Positions 16,868 to 24,825 of a stretch of DNA of 42,880 nt are shown here, piece after piece. Under the pieces are notes generated by a model. It ran no database searches. It saw nothing but the letters and a program-made list of their open reading frames with translations, and had not been told where the DNA came from. This DNA is from Streptomyces sp. I05A-00742 (GTDB lineage: Bacteria > Actinomycetota > Actinomycetes > Streptomycetales > Streptomycetaceae). The stretch lies in the NCBI RefSeq assembly GCF_013055795.1, contig NZ_JABETO010000026.1, forward strand, positions 45,477 through 88,356. Direction: 5' to 3'. Each line of letters begins with the position of its first letter. The stretch's first letter is position 1. Both the position numbers and the translations under genes were made by a program.

Positions 16868-17183
16868 GGCCGTCCTCCCTTGTCCGGCCTTGCCGGAAAC
16901 GCGTGGTCATGGGCGGTGCACGAGGGGACGGCCGGCGTCGGCCCGCGGAACCCTGCCGTCCGGGCCACGGCGTCCGGTGCGCGACGGGGGCCGTACGGGT
17001 GAAGGATACGGGCGGCGGGCGCCCGCGCGGGGCACAACCGCGTCGGCGCCCGGCCGGGCGAACCCCCTGGCGATTACGGGAGGTTGACGATCACAGGCCG
17101 CTCTGTGAAGGTGACGAGTTCCGGAGCTGGAGTTGATCGGGGAACGGCCCCGGAAGGGGCGGGACCCGGCAGGAGGAGGCGTC
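16868..17183. other. Divergent intergenic region
   Basis: 316 bp between the Nudix and saccharopine-dehydrogenase-like genes, holding both promoters. The only clear structure is the inverted repeat at 17091-17108 described separately. Confidence 0.5.
17091..17108. promoter_or_regulatory. Operator-like inverted repeat in a promoter
   Basis: TCACAG-N6-CTGTGA, a perfect 6-6-6 repeat directly after TTGACG (17085-17090), a good -35 box for the plus-strand gene at 17184. A repressor here would sit between -35 and -10. The protein is unknown. Confidence 0.45.
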
Positions 17184-18380
17184 ATGAACAGGCAGGACGG
17201 TCCTCGACGGCCGTACGACGTCGTGCTCTTCGGGGCGACCGGGTTCGTGGGCGAGCTCACCGCCGCATACCTGCTGGCCCATGCGCCGCGGGCCTGCCGG
17301 CTGGCGCTCGCCGGGCGCAGTGGCGAGAAGCTGGAGCGGTTGCGGGAGCGGTTGGCCGGAGCCGACCCGCTCCGGGCCGCCGAGGTCGCGCTGGTGACCG
17401 CGGACGCGGGCGATCCGGCCGCGATGAGGGAACTGGCCGAGTCCGCCCACGTCGTCGCGTCGACCGTGGGGCCGTACATCCGGTACGGGGAGGAGCTGGT
17501 GGCCGCGTGCGCGGACGCGGGCACCGACTATCTGGACCTCACCGGTGAGCCGGAGTTCGTGGACACGATGTACGTGCGCCACGACCCGAGGGCGCGCGCG
17601 ACCGGCGCCCGCCTCGTGCACAGCTGCGGCTTCGACTCGGTCCCCCACGACCTGGGGGTGTACTTCACCGTCCTGCAGCTGCCGGACGGGGTGCCGCTGC
17701 GTGTCGACGGGTTCGTCCAGGCGCGGGGGCTGATCTCCGGCGGCACGCTGGCCTCGTCCCTGACCATCGCCGGACGGGCGCGCCAGGCGCTCGCGGCCGC
17801 GCGGGAACGGCAGCGGTACGAGCCCCGCCCGGCGTCGGGGCGCCGGGTCCGGGTGCCGGCGGCCGGACCGCGATTCAGCAGGGAGACGGGCACTTGGGCG
17901 CTGCCGCTGCCCACCATCGACCCCACCGTCGTACGCCGTTCGGCCGTCGCGCTGGAGCGGTACGGGCCCGACTTCCGCTACCGGCACTACGCGTCGGTGA
18001 AGTCGTTGCCGCTGGCGCTGGCCGCCCCGGCCGGGGTGGGCGCCCTGGTGACCGCCGCGAACGTACCGCCCCTCCGGGCCTGGATGACGAAGCTGTACCC
18101 GCCGGGCCGCGGTCCGGACGCGGAGCGGCGTGCCCGCAGCTGGTTCCGGGTCCGGTTCGTCGGCGAGGGCGGTGGCCGGCGGGTGTTCACCGAGGTCGCG
18201 GGCGGCGACCCGGGGTACGGGGAGACCGCCAAGATCTTCGCGGAGGCGGCGCTGAGCCTGGCGCTGGACGACCTCCCGGAGACCTCGGGGCAGGTCACCA
18301 CGGCGACGGCCATGGGGGATGCGCTGACGGAACGGCTGCGGGCGGCCGGGATCCGGTTCCGCGTCGCGGCGGAGTGCTGA
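17184..18380 (+). CDS. Saccharopine-dehydrogenase-like (trans-acting enoyl reductase type) oxidoreductase
   Basis: A 398-residue NAD(P)-binding protein. The N-terminal Rossmann motif is VVLFGATGFVGELTAAYL, followed by LALAGRSGEKLERLRERL and VASTVGPYIRYGEELVAAC, then the conserved DLTGEPEFVD and the HSCGFDSVPHDLG segment. These are features of the saccharopine dehydrogenase-like family that includes mycobacterial trans-acting enoyl reductases. True lysine metabolism is unlikely. A very strong AGGAGGAGG precedes ATG 17184. The substrate cannot be read from sequence or neighbours. Its stop codon lies inside a 15-bp tandem repeat. Confidence 0.88.
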   Translation: MNRQDGPRRPYDVVLFGATGFVGELTAAYLLAHAPRACRLALAGRSGEKLERLRERLAGADPLRAAEVALVTADAGDPAAMRELAESAHVVASTVGPYIRYGEELVAACADAGTDYLDLTGEPEFVDTMYVRHDPRARATGARLVHSCGFDSVPHDLGVYFTVLQLPDGVPLRVDGFVQARGLISGGTLASSLTIAGRARQALAAARERQRYEPRPASGRRVRVPAAGPRFSRETGTWALPLPTIDPTVVRRSAVALERYGPDFRYRHYASVKSLPLALAAPAGVGALVTAANVPPLRAWMTKLYPPGRGPDAERRARSWFRVRFVGEGGGRRVFTEVAGGDPGYGETAKIFAEAALSLALDDLPETSGQVTTATAMGDALTERLRAAGIRFRVAAEC

Positions 18381-18418
18381 AAAGCGGGGTGCTGAAAAGC
18401 GGAGCGCTGAAGGAGCGG
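18374..18418 (+). repeat. 15-bp tandem repeat over a stop codon
   Basis: Unit GTGCTGAAAAGCGGG is present at 18374-18388 and 18389-18403, with a degenerate third copy to about 18418. The unit is five codons long and each copy carries an in-frame TGA, so the repeat repeats the stop codon of the oxidoreductase gene. Confidence 0.8.
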
Positions 18419-18469
18419 CGCGCCGTGGCGACGAGACGTGACAGCGACGGAGAGAGGAAGGTCCACGGC

Positions 18470-19405
18470 ATGCGCATACGTTCCACGGCGGTCGTGACGA
18501 GCCTGCTGGCGGCGATGGCACTCGCGGGACCGTCGGCGGCCGCGGCCGACTCCCGGGCACCCTTAGGCACCGCCTTGCGGTCGTGCCAGGAACAGGCCCG
18601 GGTGGAGGTGTTCCGGAAGGGCGGTGTCCCGCTCCTGGACTGGCGGGAGAACCTGGAGTTCGACGGCCGGGGCACCCTCTGGGTCTCGCACGTGGCGAAG
18701 CACCGGGTCGAGGGGTACGCGCCCGACGGGACGCTGCGGACCACCGTCCCGGTCACCGGCGCGGGCGGCATCCGGCGCGGTCCCGACGGCATGATGTACG
18801 TCAACTTCGGCGTCAATCCGCTGACTCCGCACGGTGGCATCATGCGGTTCGACCCGTCCGCCGCCCACCCGACACCGCGGAAGGTCGTGGACGGGATCTC
18901 CGGCGTCAACGGCCTGGCCATCGACTCCGCCGGCAACTTCTACCTCAGCCGTGAACTCTCCACCGGCATCCTGAAGATACGCCCCGACGGCACCCGGGAC
19001 GAGGCCTGGACCAGGGCCGCGGACATCTTCGGCACCAACGGTCTGGACATCATCGGCGACCAGCTGTACGCGAGCGTCCTCACCGACCTCACGTCCCGCG
19101 TCGTACGGATCCCCCTGGACGACCCGGGCCGGCACACCACGGTCGCCCGGCTCAGCCCGAACCCCCTGCGGGGCAAGCTGCTGGACGACATGACGCACTT
19201 CCGCGGCGACCTCGTGGTGGCGGGCTTCGGCAGCGGTGAACTGATCCGCGTCGATCCGGCGACCGGCAACTCCTGCGTGCTCGTGAAGGGCCTGCACATG
19301 CCCAGCAGCGTCCGCGTCGCCCAGGGCTTCGGCGGCCATGACCCCCGCCACCACCTCTTCGTCGTCGAGGCGTCCGGCCGCATCGTCAAGGTGACCGTGG
19401 CCTGA
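18470..19405 (+). CDS. Secreted SMP-30/gluconolactonase-like beta-propeller protein
   Basis: A 311-residue exported protein. The signal peptide is MRIRSTAVVTSLLAAMALAGPSAAAA. The rest is a six-bladed beta-propeller with repeating blade signatures such as LEFDGRGTLWVSHV, GIRRGPDGMMYVNFG, GLAIDSAGNFYLS, GLDIIGDQLYASV and MTHFRGDLVVAGF, as in SMP-30/gluconolactonase/NHL proteins. Such proteins are calcium-dependent lactonases or binding scaffolds. GGAAGG is 8 nt from ATG 18470, which supports this start over the longer open frame. It is 90 bp after the oxidoreductase gene and ends in a bidirectional terminator facing the glycosyltransferase. Confidence 0.82.
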   Translation: MRIRSTAVVTSLLAAMALAGPSAAAADSRAPLGTALRSCQEQARVEVFRKGGVPLLDWRENLEFDGRGTLWVSHVAKHRVEGYAPDGTLRTTVPVTGAGGIRRGPDGMMYVNFGVNPLTPHGGIMRFDPSAAHPTPRKVVDGISGVNGLAIDSAGNFYLSRELSTGILKIRPDGTRDEAWTRAADIFGTNGLDIIGDQLYASVLTDLTSRVVRIPLDDPGRHTTVARLSPNPLRGKLLDDMTHFRGDLVVAGFGSGELIRVDPATGNSCVLVKGLHMPSSVRVAQGFGGHDPRHHLFVVEASGRIVKVTVA

Positions 19406-19422
19406 CGGCACCCGGCCGGGCC

Positions 19423-19450
19423 CGGGTTCCGGCTCCGGGGCCGGAACCCG
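19423..19450. terminator. Bidirectional terminator
   Basis: Perfect 11-bp stem (19423-19433 with 19440-19450) and a 6-nt loop between two convergent genes. It separates the SMP-30-like gene from the halogenase locus. Confidence 0.8.
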
Positions 19451-19458
19451 TACGGACG

Positions 19459-20625
19459 TCAGGCCGCGCCCGTCCCCCGCGCCACCAGGTCCTCCAGGCG
19501 GCCGACGATCCCGGCCGGCTCCGGCATCGACGCGATCTCGGCGCGGACCTCCGCCGCGGCCGCCCGCATGCCCTCGTCCGCCAGGACCGACTCCAGGAGC
19601 TCCGGCCCGATCTCGTCGGGCCGCGCGACCCGCCCGACCCCGCGGTCGGCGATCGCCCGGGCGACGACCGGCCGCCCCAGGCCCTTGAAGTCCGGCATCA
19701 CCTGCGGGAGCCCGTTCACCATCGCCCCCAGCGCCGTCCCCGGACCGGCGTGGTGGACGACCGCCGAGCAGCGGGCCAGGAGCGCGCTGTACGGCACCCA
19801 GTCGAAGGCCCGCACATTGTCGGGGAGCGGCCCGAACGGCTCCAGGTCGACGCGCGGCAGGACGACGACGAACTCGGCGTCGATCTTCGGCGCCGCCGCC
19901 AGGACCCGCTCGACGATGAGCGCCGCCTCCCCGGGCATCGGTCCGCTGCCGAGCGAGACGGCGATGCGGGGCACCTCGGGCCGGCTGTTGAGCAGGTCGA
20001 ACAGCGGCTTCGGGAGCGGCCCGTTGCCGTTGTAGGGCACGAAGCGCATCGGCCACATGCCCGGCTCGGGCGGGACGACGCTCGGCGGGGTGATGTCGAT
20101 GGTGGCCCGCACCTCGGGAAGGCCCACCCCGTGCTGCTCGAAGAGGTCGGCGTGGAGCTCGCGCATGCTCTCGGCGGACGGGTTCAGGAAACCGAAACCG
20201 TGCTGCACCGCGGGCACGCCCAGCTTGGCCGCCGCGACGATCGAGGGCGTCTGCAGCGGTGAGTGCACGACGAGGTCCGGCCGCCACTCCTCGGCCGTGC
20301 GGATGATCGCGGCGACCATCTCCGGGTGGAGCCGCAGCGCCGCCGCGACCGCGCCGCCCACCGCCTCCAGGTAGCCGACGCCGGACGCCTCCTGGAGCAA
20401 CTGGGCCGCCATCTGCGGGTGTTGCCGGGACAGCTTGCCCACCATGGCGTCCAGGGACAGGCCGGGCGCGACGTCCACGGTGCGCGCCCCGGCCCCGCCC
20501 AGGGCGAGGCCGGGACCGCACGAGGCGACCAGCACCTCGTGGCCGGCCGTCTGGAGGGCCCAGGACAGCGCCACCATGGGGTAGGTGTGCCCGGTGCCCG
20601 GGGTGCTCGTCATCAGTACACGCAT
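19459..20625 (-). CDS. Glycosyltransferase, GT1 natural-product type
   Basis: A 388-residue GT-B glycosyltransferase of the MGT/EryCIII-like group that attaches sugars to small molecules. The N-terminus MRVLMTSTPGTGHTYPMVALSWALQTAGHEVLVAS is family-typical, with the acceptor-domain catalytic His in GTGHTYP. The nucleotide-sugar region is VVHHAGPGTALGAMVNGLPQV. It departs from the common HHGGxGT form (HHAGPGT), and the usual D-Q pair that contacts the donor sugar is replaced (PDFKGLGR), so the donor preference may be unusual. It is the last gene of the P450-monooxygenase-glycosyltransferase run (66 bp gap) and likely performs a late step. GGAGA precedes ATG 20625. Confidence 0.88.
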   Translation of the reverse strand: MRVLMTSTPGTGHTYPMVALSWALQTAGHEVLVASCGPGLALGGAGARTVDVAPGLSLDAMVGKLSRQHPQMAAQLLQEASGVGYLEAVGGAVAAALRLHPEMVAAIIRTAEEWRPDLVVHSPLQTPSIVAAAKLGVPAVQHGFGFLNPSAESMRELHADLFEQHGVGLPEVRATIDITPPSVVPPEPGMWPMRFVPYNGNGPLPKPLFDLLNSRPEVPRIAVSLGSGPMPGEAALIVERVLAAAPKIDAEFVVVLPRVDLEPFGPLPDNVRAFDWVPYSALLARCSAVVHHAGPGTALGAMVNGLPQVMPDFKGLGRPVVARAIADRGVGRVARPDEIGPELLESVLADEGMRAAAAEVRAEIASMPEPAGIVGRLEDLVARGTGAA

Positions 20626-20691
20626 ACTGCGGGGTCTCCGTTCGGGAGGCGGGGAGCGGAAGTTGTGGGTGAGACGTCCGGGGGACCGGCC

Positions 20692-21909
20692 TCAGCGCAG
20701 GGACGGTGCCGGGTGCTCGGGGCGCAGTCCGATCGCCATCGCCCGTGCCGGGCCGCCCTGGAACCGGGGTACGCGCTTCAGGACCCGCAGCGCCACGGGA
20801 GTGGTGGACTTCCCCTGGCCGTTGATCCACGGTTCGAGGAACCCGGTCTGGAGGAACCGCTGGATCCGCTGGGTGACCACCGTCGGCGGCATACGACGGC
20901 GCTGGACCCGCGCGAGGTGCTCATGGGTGAGCGTGCCGTCCCGCAGCGGCCCGGCGAGGACGTTCGCGGCGGCGACGGCGTCCTGCACGGCGAGGTTGAT
21001 GCCGACGCCCATGATGGGCGACATGGTGTGCGCGGCGTCCCCGATGCACAGCAGCCCCGGCCTCCACCACCGTTGCAGCCGGTCGATCTGGACGTCGAGC
21101 ACCTTGACGTCGTCCCAGGTGCGCACCTCGTGCACCCGGTCCGCGAGGAACGGCTTGAGCGTGGCCAGCATCTCCCGGAACCGCTCCAGGCCGTCGGCGA
21201 CCAGCTCCTCGTAGCCGCCCTTGCGGATGGCGAGCGCGCCCTGCCAGTAGCCCTGGCGCTCGATGCGGACCAGTAACCGGCCGTCGGACAGCCGTCCGAC
21301 CATGCCGCCCGGGTCGCTGTCCCGCTTGGACAGCCGGAACCACAGGATGTCCATGCCGGAGCCGAAGGCCCGGTGCCGCAGCCCGGCGGATTCCCGCAGC
21401 ACCGACCGCCGGCCGTCGGCGGCGATGGTGAGGTCCGCGCCGAGCTCGTGCTCCCGCCCGTCGGCGTCCCGGTAGCGGAGGCCGGTGACCCGGTTCCCGT
21501 TCCTGGTGATCCCGGTGACCTCGCTGTGGCGCAGGAGCCGGAAGTTGGGGAACCGGTCGGCTTCCTCCAGGAGGAAGTCGAGGAAGTCCCATTGCGGCAG
21601 GAAGGTGATGTACGGGAACTCTCCCGGCAGCCGACGGAAGTCCGCCAGGGTGTAGGACCCGTCGTCGGTGATGACCTGGAGGCGGTGGATGCGGTGGTGG
21701 GCCAGCTTCCGGAAGGCGTCCCCCAGGCCGAGTTCGCCCATGAGGCGGTGGGTGGAGGCGTGCACCGTGTCGCCCCGGAAGTCACGCAGGAAGTCGTCGT
21801 GTTTCTCCAGCACCACAGTGTTCACCCCGGCCCTGGCGAGCAGCATGCCGAGCATCATCCCGGCAGGTCCCGCGCCGGCTATGGCACACGTCGTACGACT
21901 CAAAGCCAT
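20692..21909 (-). CDS. FAD-dependent aromatic monooxygenase (class A type)
   Basis: A 405-residue flavoprotein of the PF01494 hydroxylase family. The FAD motif is GAGPAGMMLGMLLARAG, the second motif is TIAADGRRSVLRE (DG motif), and the third is CIGDAAHTMSPIMGVGINLAVQDA, all intact. Such enzymes hydroxylate or epoxidise aromatic or polyketide-like substrates with NAD(P)H and oxygen. Codon 212 is TTA (positions 21276-21274), rare in Streptomyces and dependent on the bldA tRNA. AGGAAGG precedes ATG 21909. It lies between the P450 (99 bp) and the glycosyltransferase (66 bp), all minus strand, likely one transcript. Confidence 0.88.
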   Translation of the reverse strand: MALSRTTCAIAGAGPAGMMLGMLLARAGVNTVVLEKHDDFLRDFRGDTVHASTHRLMGELGLGDAFRKLAHHRIHRLQVITDDGSYTLADFRRLPGEFPYITFLPQWDFLDFLLEEADRFPNFRLLRHSEVTGITRNGNRVTGLRYRDADGREHELGADLTIAADGRRSVLRESAGLRHRAFGSGMDILWFRLSKRDSDPGGMVGRLSDGRLLVRIERQGYWQGALAIRKGGYEELVADGLERFREMLATLKPFLADRVHEVRTWDDVKVLDVQIDRLQRWWRPGLLCIGDAAHTMSPIMGVGINLAVQDAVAAANVLAGPLRDGTLTHEHLARVQRRRMPPTVVTQRIQRFLQTGFLEPWINGQGKSTTPVALRVLKRVPRFQGGPARAMAIGLRPEHPAPSLR

Positions 21910-22008
21910 GACCTTCCTCTGTCGGTTCTCGGGAGTCGTGCACTGCGACCGGCCGGCGCGTCCGGCGCCGGTGCCGGGAAGGGCCGGGAGCCCGCGGGAG
22001 GTCCGCGG

Positions 22009-23211
22009 TCACCAGGTGACGGGCAGGGATTCCGGTGCCCGGGCGATCAGTCCCGGCTTCCACGGCACGTCCCCCGGCGGCACGGCCAGCCGGAGGGCGG
22101 GGAACCGGGTGAGGACTCCTTCGAGGGCCACCTTCAGTTCGGCGCGGGCCAGGCTCGCCCCGAGGCAGTAGTGCTGTCCGTGCCCGAACCCCAGGTGCGG
22201 ATTGTGCTCCCGGTCGAACCGTATGGTCTCCGGATCGTCGAAGACCCGCTCGTCCCGGTCCCCCGAGGCCCGCTGGAAGATCACCGTATCGCCCTTGCGG
22301 ATCGGCACCCCGCCGATCTCGACGTCCTCCGCGGCGCGGCGCGGGAAGCTGCCCACCGAGCGGAGCGGGACGATCCGCAGCATCTCCTCGATCGCGGGGT
22401 CCAGCAGGGACCGGTCCTCGTACAGCCGGACGTACAGGTCGCGCTGGGCGAGCAGCAGGAACGAGACGTTCGAGATCATGCTCAGGGACGTCTCGTGACC
22501 GGCCATGAGGATGCCGATACCGGTCCGTACGGCCTCCACCTCCGACAACTGCCCGGCGTCCAGCGCCTCGATGAGCACGGATATGAGGTCGTCGGAACGG
22601 CTGTCGCGGCGCCGGGTGATCAGCCTGCGCAGGAACTCCTCCAGTCCGTCCCGCGCCGCGTCGATCTCCTCCTTGGTGTGCGCGGAGGTGGCGACGAAGA
22701 CGTCGGAGTACCTGCGGAACTGCGCGCGGTCCTCGTAGGGGACGCCGAAGAGTTCGACGATCATGCGGACCGGGAGCGGGATCGCCAGCCGCTGTACGAG
22801 GTCGCCCGGCGGACCGGCCTCCTCCATGGCGTCGAGCTCGGAGGTGACGAGGTCGCGCATCCGGTCGGCGAGCTGCGAGACGATGCGCGGGCGGAAGGCG
22901 TGCGCGACGACCTTGCGGATCCTGCCGTGGTCCGGCGGGTCCATGCTGAGCAGATTGCCCGGCCGCAGGGGCAGCGGGGTGACCCTGGCGGTGTCGAAGG
23001 CCGTCGCCGCGTGCGAGCTGAACCTGGGGTCGGCGAGGAACTGCTTGATCTCGTGGTAGCCGGTGACGAGCCAGGCGTCGCCGCCGTAGGGCATCCTCAC
23101 CCGGGACACCGGCTCGTTGCGGCACAGTTCCAGGTAGCGGGGGTGCAGGTCGAGTCGGACAACGGGGCCGAAGGGGTAATGGGGCGGCCCGGAGGTGTCT
23201 GTGGCAGACAT
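22009..23211 (-). CDS. Cytochrome P450 (cluster gene 1)
   Basis: A 400-residue soluble bacterial class I P450. The I-helix is GILMAGHETS (about 235-244), the K-helix ExxR is EEMLR (about 275-279) and the heme-binding loop is FGHGQHYCLG with the Cys at about 349. It needs ferredoxin and a reductase, which are not encoded here. ATG 23211 is preferred over GTG 23220 because GAAGG lies 8 nt upstream. It is the first gene of the oxidase-glycosyltransferase run and has its own upstream region, insulated from the regulator gene by the hairpin at 23515-23551. The substrate is unknown; hydroxylation or coupling of the cluster product is likely. Confidence 0.93.
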   Translation of the reverse strand: MSATDTSGPPHYPFGPVVRLDLHPRYLELCRNEPVSRVRMPYGGDAWLVTGYHEIKQFLADPRFSSHAATAFDTARVTPLPLRPGNLLSMDPPDHGRIRKVVAHAFRPRIVSQLADRMRDLVTSELDAMEEAGPPGDLVQRLAIPLPVRMIVELFGVPYEDRAQFRRYSDVFVATSAHTKEEIDAARDGLEEFLRRLITRRRDSRSDDLISVLIEALDAGQLSEVEAVRTGIGILMAGHETSLSMISNVSFLLLAQRDLYVRLYEDRSLLDPAIEEMLRIVPLRSVGSFPRRAAEDVEIGGVPIRKGDTVIFQRASGDRDERVFDDPETIRFDREHNPHLGFGHGQHYCLGASLARAELKVALEGVLTRFPALRLAVPPGDVPWKPGLIARAPESLPVTW

Positions 23212-23612
23212 GGTTGCCACCTTCTGCGAGTCGTCTGGCGCACGGAATCCGTCGCACGGAAGTGCGCACGGAAAAGGAGAGCCGGGCCCGTCGGGCGCGG
23301 TGGCCCGTCCACCACCCGATGTGGCCCTTCACGGGAGAAATCCCGGCGATCCATGGTGAGAGGAAGAACGGAGTTCTCGCGGGCGGAACATGATCGGTCC
23401 TCGGCCGGCAGTGCCGTTGATATTCACCGGCCGGTCCCGCTCGGGAATCCTCCCACAAGGTCCCTACGGGCGAAGCGGTGTTCGACGCCCGATTCCGGCC
23501 CGGAAACGGAAGCGGACGGCGTGCGGAACGGCGGGCGTTCCGCACGCCGTCGGCGGCAGGGGAGTCGCTGGTACGGGCGGCCCGGCGGGATCCCCGGGGG
23601 CGGTCGGCCGGC
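23212..23612. other. Intergenic region between regulator and P450 operon
   Basis: 401 bp. It holds the terminator of the regulator (23515-23551) and must hold the promoter of the P450-monooxygenase-glycosyltransferase run. A GTTCGACGC half-site-like sequence occurs near 23480 without a partner arm. A minus-strand frame starting at ATG 23354 overlaps the P450 start and does not look coding. Confidence 0.5.
23515..23551 (-). terminator. Strong terminator after the StrR-like gene
   Basis: A perfect 16-bp stem (23515-23530 with 23536-23551) and a 5-nt GCGGG loop, starting 62 bp beyond the regulator stop. It is the most stable intergenic hairpin I found and should separate the regulator transcript from the P450 operon. 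Confidence 0.85.
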
Positions 23613-24635
23613 TCAGGCCCTCGGGCGGGAGCGCTGAGCGGCGCCGGCCTCCCGCTCCACGCGCTCGGCGAACCGCGTCCACACATCGGCGCACTCCCGG
23701 GCCAGCCGGGTGACCCCGTCCGCGCAGTGCGGCGGGATCGTGGCGGCCAGCCTCGCCCACACCGCGGAGTCGACGTCGTGGACGGCGAAGCTGCGCAGCA
23801 GGAAGCGGCCGGACCGGGAGAGCCGCAGCGCCGGGTCCTTGCGGAGCCGGTCCAGCCGTTCGCGCGCGTCGCGCAGGGACGGGGCCTCGGCGATCGGCGT
23901 CCGGGGCCGCGGGACGTCCTGGTGCTCCCGCGGCCGCTCGGCGGACGCGACGAAGCCGCGGGGTACGAGGTCCCGGCCGAGGAGGATGCGTTTCTTCACG
24001 TCGTGGGCGGTGCCGAGCGAGATGCCGGCGGCCCGGGCGATCTCGCGCAGACTCGCCTCGGGCCGCTGCCGCATCAGCTCGCCCGCGAGCAGCCGGCCGC
24101 TGGCGACGCTCGCCCCGTCCGCCCGGCGCCGCTTGCCGTCCAGCCCTATCCGGGTGTTCAAGTGGGCAACGTCGACGCTTGAACGCCGGACGCGGGAGAC
24201 GGTGCGGGGCGACAGGGCGGTGACGGAGGCGACGTACCGGTCCGAGAGCGCGGGGCTCTCCTTGAGGATCCGGGCGGCCGCGGCGAGCCGGTCGTCGTGC
24301 GTCAGCGGCTTGCCGTGCGAGATGTTCAGACTGACGGCGGTGGCGAACAGGTTCCGCTCGGGCATGTCCAGGAGGTAGGCGCTGATGGTCCGGTCGCCGC
24401 GCACCCGGGCCGCGGCGAGCCGGTGCATCCCGTCGATCACCCGTCCGGTGGGCCGGTGCACGACGATGGGCGGCAGGTCCTCGTCCAGCGCGACGAGCGT
24501 GTCGATGTACTCCCGGTCCAGGCCGTTGGTGCGCGGGGAGTCCGCCGACAGTAACGAGTCGACCGGTACGTCCGCGCGCGGTGTCGCACTCAGAACCGGC
24601 GTCAAAAAAGGCATGGAGCCGCCGTCGCCACTCAT
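23613..24635 (-). CDS. StrR/NovG-like ParB-domain pathway activator
   Basis: A 340-residue regulator of the StrR group, ParB-like proteins that activate antibiotic clusters. The N-terminal ParB/sulfiredoxin-type domain has DSLLSADSPR, LPPIVVHRPTGRVIDGMHRL and NISHGKPLTHDDRLAAAARIL, followed by a helix-turn-helix (SDRYVASVTALSPRTVSRVR, about 131-150) and a second one (SLREIARAAGISLGTAHDV, about 195-212). Codon 28 is TTA (24554-24552), so translation should need the bldA leucyl-tRNA. ATG 24635, with GGGGGA 4 nt upstream, is chosen; GTG/ATG codons at 24683-24677 are alternatives, but a promoter-like sequence places the transcript start near them. It probably activates the flanking P450, monooxygenase, glycosyltransferase and halogenase genes. 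Confidence 0.88.
   Translation of the reverse strand: MSGDGGSMPFLTPVLSATPRADVPVDSLLSADSPRTNGLDREYIDTLVALDEDLPPIVVHRPTGRVIDGMHRLAAARVRGDRTISAYLLDMPERNLFATAVSLNISHGKPLTHDDRLAAAARILKESPALSDRYVASVTALSPRTVSRVRRSSVDVAHLNTRIGLDGKRRRADGASVASGRLLAGELMRQRPEASLREIARAAGISLGTAHDVKKRILLGRDLVPRGFVASAERPREHQDVPRPRTPIAEAPSLRDARERLDRLRKDPALRLSRSGRFLLRSFAVHDVDSAVWARLAATIPPHCADGVTRLARECADVWTRFAERVEREAGAAQRSRPRA
24156..24184. promoter_or_regulatory. Candidate StrR-type binding site inside the regulator gene
   Basis: GTTCAAGTG-N11-CGCTTGAAC, an inverted repeat with 9-bp arms (8 of 9 paired) and an exactly 11-nt spacer. This is the geometry and the outer GTTC/GAAC of the published StrR consensus GTTCGACTG-N11-CAGTCGAAC. 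It lies in codons 151-160 of the regulator, suggesting autoregulation. Central bases differ from the consensus, so binding is inferred. Confidence 0.5.
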
Positions 24636-24681
24636 CAGATCCCCCGCGTTCCCCCGCCATGACTGATGGTGCTGCATCATC

Positions 24682-24711
24682 ACGCTAACAACGTGCTCCA
24701 GATCCAGGCAA
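24682..24711 (-). promoter_or_regulatory. Candidate promoter of the StrR-like gene
   Basis: On the minus strand TTGCCT (24711-24706), an 18-nt spacer and TAGCGT (24687-24682) resemble a vegetative -35/-10 pair. Transcription would start near 24675 and give a leader of about 40 nt to ATG 24635. Confidence 0.35.
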
Positions 24712-24795
24712 GAGGTTAACGGAGTGTGAAAGCACTCGACGTGCGGAAGGTCTACTTCCTTTATTCAAGGGGCTGTTGAGCATGGTGATGGTCGC

Positions 24796-24825
24796 ACGGA
24801 AACGGTCTCGGGTGCCGGTTTCCGT
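24796..24825. promoter_or_regulatory. Inverted repeat in the regulator-halogenase gap
   Basis: ACGGAAAC-N14-GTTTCCGT, perfect 8-bp arms. It sits about 160 bp upstream of the regulator start and could be an operator for either divergent gene, or a hairpin. Chance occurrence is possible in a 700-bp gap. Confidence 0.35.

Noticed and set aside
18563..20830. A 755-residue minus-strand open frame
   Set aside because: Shadow frame over the SMP-30-like and glycosyltransferase genes; both of those show clear family motifs in their own frames.
23097..23354. An 85-residue minus-strand frame upstream of the first P450, considered as a precursor peptide
   Set aside because: It overlaps the P450 start in another frame, lacks a ribosome binding site and has shadow composition.
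23476..23504. StrR-like half-site GTTCGACGC near 23480
   Set aside because: The right arm at the required N11 spacing (CCGGAAACG) does not match; a half-site alone is weak.
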